Shown piece by piece: positions 58,621-64,000 of a stretch of 64,000 nt of DNA. This stretch comes from Gymnothorax reevesii. Its lineage: Eukaryota > Chordata > Actinopteri > Anguilliformes > Muraenidae. The number at the start of each line of letters is the position of its first letter. The stretch's first letter is position 1. The notes below the pieces were generated by a model that was not told the DNA's origin, did no database searches, and saw only the letters and a program-made list of their open reading frames with translations. Made by a program: the position numbers and the translations under genes. The stretch spans positions 66,415,712-66,479,711 of the forward strand of contig CM056581.1 in NCBI GenBank assembly GCA_029721435.1, in the 5' to 3' direction.

Positions 58621-59055
58621 AACTTCCGGGGAGGGAAGGAGAGGTGGATCAAGGGGACGGTGAAAAAACGACTTGGACCTGTCACCTACCTGGTGTGTAA
58701 CGGTGTGAACCAGCGCCCAGTCCACATTGATCATCTGCTGTACACTAGTCCGTCCAGTTCAGCGACACCAGAGGTGCAGGGTGACCCGATGGAAGTCCCC
58801 CATCCCGCATCGGTTAGTGCTGATTTGGGGATGAATGACACACCTGGAGTAGTGGGTGCTAGCCAGTCATCGCCTGTAGCCACCCCATGTCCAAGACGGC
58901 GGGCTAGGGAAAAGCCTGCAACTCCCTTGCCAACTTCGGTGGACGGTAAGAACGCAGTTTCTACTGCTGACCAGGAGTGCACTACCACTGAGGAGGAAAT
59001 AGTGCGGAGATATCCTCAGAGGGAGCGTGCGCCTCCAAAACGACTGGACCTTTAA
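58621..59055 (+). pseudogene. C-terminal tail of the Gypsy pol
   Basis: Same frame as pol after the stop: WIKGTVKKRLGPVTYLV, then VHIDHLL, the usual integrase tail, and a Pro/Ser/Thr-rich end with RYPQRERAPPKRLDL. Confidence 0.85.
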
Positions 59056-59386
59056 TTCATTTGACAGTTCAAACAATAAATAAATTTAAAAAAATCTAAA
59101 TGTGACAAAGAGTTCCTGGAGAAAAAAAAAATGTAAAGTGAACTGTAGGTTAATGGGAGGTGTTTGTTTGGAATTGTTGTTGAAATGAATTCTTAAAGTT
59201 GAACTGTTAGGAGTTAACGAAAAAAAAAAAAAAAAGAAGTGAGACTGGTATTGACTTGGAAAAAAAAAGTATAGCATTGAGGTTATTGTACCTAGTAAGG
59301 GTAAACTTTATGTTGATGTAGCATTATTATGGCAGTAAGAATTTGTGTTATTACTACGGGGAACTTCATAGCTTATGGGGGAGGAG
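59056..59386. other. Gypsy 3' non-coding region and polypurine tract
   Basis: AT-rich with A-runs; ends in TTATGGGGGAGGAG (59373-59386), the polypurine tract before the 3' LTR. Confidence 0.8.
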
Positions 59387-59591
59387 TGTGATACATTGAA
59401 CCCTGCATTGTAAATCGGATCATTCCGAGTTTAGAGGCGCCCTCTACTGGCGTTTAGGTGTTGGGATACTTGATGTGCACATGCGTAAATGTACAGCAGT
59501 CCTGAAGTAAAATAAAGAACGTGACCAGTCACATTCGTTGCAACCGCGCCTCATTCCTCTTTATATTTGGATCATATCCAAATATATTACA
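59387..59591 (+). repeat. 3' LTR of the Merlin-resident Gypsy element
   Basis: 205 bases, differing from the 5' LTR at about six or seven positions. Confidence 0.95.
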
Positions 59592-60773
59592 CGATTGAAT
59601 TCTGTAAAGAGCGGGGTCTGATTGCTCGCTCTCCGCTTTGTCGGCGGTGTCGCAGAGCCCTCTCGTGGTTTGCGAAAGCAGACTCTCGAGTGGGCTTCTT
59701 GTGGCGATGCCACAATCGGAGATGCAGCACGCGGACCTCCGACCGCAGCATATGTCGTGGCAGCTGGTTCGCTGGTAGCAGGATGTCATTGGAAAAAGTC
59801 CTGGTGCTCACCTACTGCTGGGTGGCGCAGATGTCAAACAAAGCGGCAATAAAGGAATCCAGCCTCGACGGCGAGCTCACGAGCAAGGAGACCGTCGTCG
59901 ACTGGTTCACTTATTGCCGCGAAGTTTGCCTTCACGTCGTCCAGCAGTGCAGTGCTATGGAGTTAAATTACTGCCAAAACCTTGTATTCAAACCGAACAT
60001 GTTTTACAAATGCACCACGATTCACAAACAAATACAATGTGATTTGCAAATATAAAAATGATTCACGTGCAAACAAAGTGTGGTTTGCAAATATGAAAAC
60101 GATTTGCAAACAAATACAGTGTGATTTGCAAAAATAAAAAACGATTCACGTACAAACAAGGTGTGATTTGCAAATATAAAAACGTTTTGCAAACAAATAC
60201 AGAGTGGTTTGCAAATACAAAACACCATTAATAAACGAATGTTTTCAGTTTTACAAATACAAAACGTACCGATTACAAGTATACAACGAGAACCATTTCC
60301 TACAAGTACAAATCACTTTTGGCAGTTTTCTACCGCTGACATGGCGTAAAGGACTTTCTCACAAATGTCCTCACTGTTATTGTCCCTGTTAAACAGCAGG
60401 TGGGGCTATGACTCAATATCCTAGATCTCTACACCGTGAAGTTGAACAGAATAGAGAACGGCCGCCAGCGACAACCGTGGACATGAGGATGATGGCTGAG
60501 GCTAAATAAAAACGCAGTGTCTACGTGTTCGAAATAACTCCGTGTCCGACAGTGGGATGGTGTCAATATAACTCCGTGTCCGACAGTCGATTATTGTTTT
60601 TAATCTCTTGAAGTCTACTGAATCTTTTAGATAGCCTATTAAACGTGAATGTTTGATCAGATGGCCCAGTTCTTCATGATGGGTACCCAATCAATGTTTC
60701 TGTTTAAGCTCTGCTCAATAAAGTGTTCTGATTGATAGTGATATATTTTTATTCTCCATTTCGTTATAAATCT

Positions 60774-61893
60774 GGGCCCGTATTCACAAAGCATCTTATC
60801 TTAGCGCTCGGAGTACTCCTAAGTCGCGCTAAAACATTTATGATAAAACAATCTTAAAATTCACAAAACCGCTGAGAGCAACTTTTAGCCATCCGAGACA
60901 CCGAGGTTACGCTGCAACGATCTGTTGGCTGATATTATCCCACGCATACCGCTTGGATTTGCTGTTCACCCCCGAGCCAATTTTCCCTCTGATTAGGTTA
61001 CATGCTTTCGCTCCAGCACCAACTGGCCCAGCAGCAGTAACTGGTCTTGGCTCCAGCTGGGCTTTCGCGTCATTTTTGAACTTACATCCATGATAGTTTA
61101 GGGCAAACAAACTTGAACGGCTCGACATTTAAATGATCGCAACATATTCTCATTCTCATAGGGTAACAAGTTGCAATTGGGGCAAGTGACGCGTTTCATT
61201 AATAACTTGTTTAATGCTATTAATGTTTTTACAACGATCTCTTTCCTATGTACGTTTATTTGCCTAGAGCGTGATATGCGGGGACCGTGCATTGCAATTT
61301 TCAAAAGTGCTCAATATGCTATTATCTTAAACCGAATCTAAAAAATACCAATGCTTTGTATGTTAACAATAACTTGCTTAAAAGTAACCTTTTTTTAAAT
61401 TATACAGAATGAAGGGAAGAAAATTATTTTAATGTCAATGTTAAAGTTAAGGTTAGGCTTAGGGTTAGGGCAGTGTTTAAAAAGGGGATTGTCGTACCTC
61501 TCTACTTTGAAATGCATTTGAAAACTGCCGAACCCGTAACAACTGCCATTATTTTATTGGACAAACCAGTCCCTTGGACTATTTTCTCATTTTTTCCTCC
61601 ATGGGTTGTAAGCTATGTGGGATATTTTTTTCAATGGGTTGCCCTGCCACCAAACAACCAATCACCGTGCTCATTGTTCCAAGACTCGTGCATGAGAATT
61701 GACATCAGCCATAGCAACGGAGATTACTCCCGCCTATCTCTGAGCTACCCCTATTCTAGGAGTTACCAATTTTCTTCACTAAAAGTTGCTCTCAGCGGTT
61801 TTGTGAATTTTAAGATTGTTTTATCATAAATGTTTTAGCGCGACTTAGGAGTACTCCGAGCGCTAAGATAAGATGCTTTGTGAATACGGGCCC
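60774..61893. repeat. Inner inverted-repeat element with GGGCCCGTATTCAC ends
   Basis: GGGCCCGTATTCACAAAGC and the complement mark a widespread vertebrate MITE terminus. They lie exactly symmetrically in the foldback element, so either this element sits at its centre or the two are one structure. The loop holds a Myb-like remnant (60907-61128, minus). Confidence 0.6.
60907..61128 (-). pseudogene. Possible Harbinger-type Myb-like fragment
   Basis: The C-terminal part reads LIRGKIGSGVNSKSKRYAWD then NISQQIV, close in pattern to the K...S..K..AW..I...VN end of Myb/SANT-like proteins carried by Harbinger transposons. Only about 70 residues are open, with no partner nuclease. Confidence 0.4.
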
Positions 61894-63253
61894 AGATTTA
61901 TAACGAAATGGAAAATAAAAATATATCACTATCAATCAGAACACTTTATTGAGCAGAGCTTAAACAGAAACATTGATTGGGTACCCATCTTGAAGAACTG
62001 AGCCATCTGATCAAACATTCACGTTTAATAGGCTATCTAAAAGATTCAGTAGACTTCAATAGATTAAAAACAATAATCGACTGTTGGACACGGAGTTATA
62101 TTGACACCATCCCACTGTCGAACACGGAGTTATTTCGAACACGTAGACACTGCGTTTTTATTTAACCTCAGCCATCATCCTCATGTCCACGGTTGTCGCT
62201 GGCGGCCGTTCTCTATTCTATTCAACTTCACGGTGTAGAGATCTAGGATATTGAGTCATAGCCCCACCTGCTGTTTAACAGGGACAATAACAGTGAGGAC
62301 ATTTGTGAGAAAATCCTTTACGCCATGTCAGCGGTAGAAAACTGCCAAAAGTGATTTGTACTTGTAGGAAATGGTTCTCGTCGTATACTTGTAATCGGTA
62401 CGTTTTGTATTTGTAAAACTGAAAACATTCGTTTGTTAATGGTGTTTTGTATTTGCAAACCACTCTGTATTTGTTTGCAAATCGTTTTTATATTTGCAAA
62501 TCACACCTTGTTTGTACGTGAATCGTTTTTATATTTGCAAATCACACTGTATTTGTTTGCAAATCGTTTTCATATTTGCAAACCACACTTTGTTTGCACG
62601 TGAATCATTTTTATATTTGCAAATCACATTGTATTTGTTTGTGAATCGTGGTGGATTTGTAAAACATGTTCGGTTTGTATACAAGGTTTTGGCAGTAATT
62701 TAACTCCATACAGTGCCACCGCTATAGGGGGCCCAGGACGTGTCATGGAAATCAACGAGTCCAAATTTGGCCGCCGAAAATACAACCGCGGTCGTTTGCG
62801 CGATGGCAAGTGGGTTTTGGGAGGAGTTTGCCGTGAGACTAAGGAGGTTTTTTTCGTAGAGGTTGAGGACCTGAGTTCGGCGACGTTAATACCCCTTATT
62901 AAGGAGTATGTTGCCGCCGGTTCGCAAATCGTCACCGACTGCTGGCGGGCGTACGATTGCCTCAGCGTGGAAAACTTCCAGCACCTCACGGTGAGCCACT
63001 CGTCGATTCTGCCGACCCTGGCGTGCACACGCAAAGTATTGAGTGCCAGTGGTGGCAGATCAAGAGATCCTTGGGTAAGAGTACCATACACAACCTCCAG
63101 CAAAATCGAAAAAAAATCACAACTTTTTCAGCTTACCTTAATGTTGAGATACCAAGTAAAGTATTCGGGTGTGGAAAAACGTCGACCGTACATCCAGTAA
63201 AGATAATTTACACTTTAATTTCCACAGCGGCTATACGTGCTGCTAGCTTATAG

Positions 63254-64000
63254 GCCTAAAGGTGGCAGCCATGACACTGTTGATCAGGCATTATGATACA
63301 CCCTGCAGAGTTATGCTGCCTAAAATTGGTCGAAAATGCCTGTGCCTGTCCCTTTGTGGCCAGGGGTACGCAATTATGCCAATAAATGAAAAATATGATA
63401 AGTTTGGCCAGACAGAGGGCGCTAATTGCGAAAATGGAGATTATTTGCGAACCGGTCAAAGGACGTGCCACTGAAAAATGAATGTGCAAGGCTTAATTTC
63501 TAATGAATGAAGAAAACTAATTGATCCACAAAGTGCGTGAGTAATTTCCGCAAATTCGTGAACAGATAACTTTCCACCACCGAATGCTGTATCGATACCA
63601 GACGCTTCAGACAAATTCCGTTTGCAGAACCGGTCAACGCACTGTACCGACTTTTCAGGCCTCTTTTTCCAGTTGATACATTTGTTGCTGCGTTTGAAAA
63701 TATGGATTATATGATGATAAGTTAGGCACAACAGTTGTATTTCTACTTTAAAAAAAAGAGTGAGGGCATACAAAAAAAGAAAGGGGCGAGAATTTGGAAC
63801 GTTCCATCGCAGCGGCGTAGCCAGAACATAAAATTGGTTGGGAACGAAATATCTCATTCAAACATTTATTCGTTCTGACTCGATCCTTTCATTTTTTCTA
63901 AATTATCTATTCATTCCATTCAAAAGCATTCAGTTGGCTTATCTAGCACTGCGCGTAGGGCACCAACTGCCTGGGGGGCACCAAAAAAGTCAAGTGCATA
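63254..64000. other. Unassigned sequence after the Merlin gene
   Basis: Should contain the right Merlin terminus, but I could not pair it with the left side; GTCCTTT near 54357 and AAAGGAC near 63459 are the only short match noticed. No gene recognised. Confidence 0.4.

Larger units (their letters stand above)
54620..59591 (+). mobile_element. Ty3/gypsy element inserted in the Merlin gene
   Basis: 205-base LTRs at 54620-54824 and 59387-59591, TG...CA ends, and a perfect 5-base duplication CGATT at 54615-54619 and 59592-59596. The domain order is the usual gag, protease, RT, RNase H, integrase. RT sequence is closest in style to the Mag/SURL group; that assignment is by eye. Lesions are few: one frameshift and one stop in gag, one stop near the end of pol. 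Confidence 0.96.
59956..62710. mobile_element. 2.75 kb foldback element inside the Merlin gene
   Basis: Arms of about 935 bases (59956-60893 and 61774-62710) are near-perfect inverted copies around a loop of about 880 bases, centre near 61333. CAGTGC at 59950-59955 and 62711-62716 is the likely target duplication. The outer parts of both arms are made of diverged direct repeats of about 60 bases (GATTTGCAAATATAAAAACG, GATTCACGTGCAAACAAAG). Long arms with tandem repeats are typical of foldback elements. No transposase of its own was found. Confidence 0.9.
54542..63253 (+). pseudogene. Merlin (IS1016-like) transposase gene split by two insertions
   Basis: Three blocks belong to one reading frame: 54542-54619, 59597-59955 and 62717-about 63000; the end continues in a shifted frame to 63253. 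The zinc-ribbon N-terminus (CRRC...WRCHNRRC), then IGGPGRVMEINESKFGRRKY and IVTDCWRAY and HTQSIECQWWQIKR are the blocks of the IS1595/ISXO2-like DDE family that includes eukaryotic Merlin. Each insertion is flanked by a short duplication, and removing insertion plus one duplication keeps the frame. The first catalytic Asp of the EIDE motif is Asn here. A frameshift lies near 63000. Confidence 0.9.

Noticed and set aside
61446..61471. TTAGGGTTAGGG, telomere-like
   Set aside because: Only two units within degenerate GGTTAGG text inside the foldback loop; no interstitial telomere array.
62745..63200. A free-standing bacterial IS1595-type transposase from contamination
   Set aside because: The upstream parts of the same gene are found in frame on the far sides of two eukaryotic elements, so it is a eukaryotic Merlin gene.

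Overview
The window reads as vertebrate, most likely ray-finned fish, nuclear DNA. It holds one real host gene, split by GT-AG introns, set in a dense mass of transposable elements of kinds common in fish: many Tc1/mariner copies, a Penelope-like element, CR1/L2-like and L1-like LINEs, two Ty3/gypsy LTR elements, a Merlin DNA transposon, hAT- and Harbinger-like non-autonomous elements, and the long GGTTGCTA minisatellite often seen in fish. I do not name a species.

Host gene: tafazzin, the mitochondrial cardiolipin-remodelling acyltransferase, runs on the minus strand from the ATG at 32551 to the stop at 7968. Ten coding exons were placed by their own splice sites, and all phases agree. They give 792 coding bases, or 263 residues, the length of the ordinary tafazzin isoform. 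The acyltransferase residues H69 and D74 and the FPEG block at 148-151 are present. Intron 1 (12.5 kb) and intron 3 (6.5 kb) carry most of the insertions. Intron 1 also holds a short decayed look-alike of exon 2, including its splice-donor flank.

Region by region: 1-4100 is a Penelope-like element (RT plus GIY-YIG nuclease, inverted terminal repeats) inserted in an older repeat. 4180-7480 holds Tc1 remnants, a palindromic MITE and unassigned sequence. 7382-32551 is tafazzin with its repeat-filled introns, including a 1.6 kb minisatellite (15.6-17.2 kb) and a Tc1 copy split by a palindromic element that is itself split by a hAT-type MITE (22.1-25.5 kb). 33-42 kb is intergenic, with LINE and Tc1 remnants, a MITE and tandem repeats. 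42.8-44.1 kb is an L1 tail. 46188-47794 is a full-length Tc1 element with an uninterrupted 340-residue transposase. 47871-53891 is a Gypsy element in which integrase precedes reverse transcriptase (Gmr1-like order). 54.5-63.3 kb is a Merlin transposase gene split in frame by a second Gypsy element and by a 2.75 kb foldback element.

Best candidates for something poorly described are: (1) a scattered family of modules ending in short GC-rich hairpins next to GGACGGACGG-type text, some carrying nuclear-receptor half-site arrays; (2) the 1.78 kb palindromic element with a 127-residue ORF in its loop; and (3) the 2.75 kb foldback element inside Merlin. All element families were assigned by reading motifs; no database search was possible.
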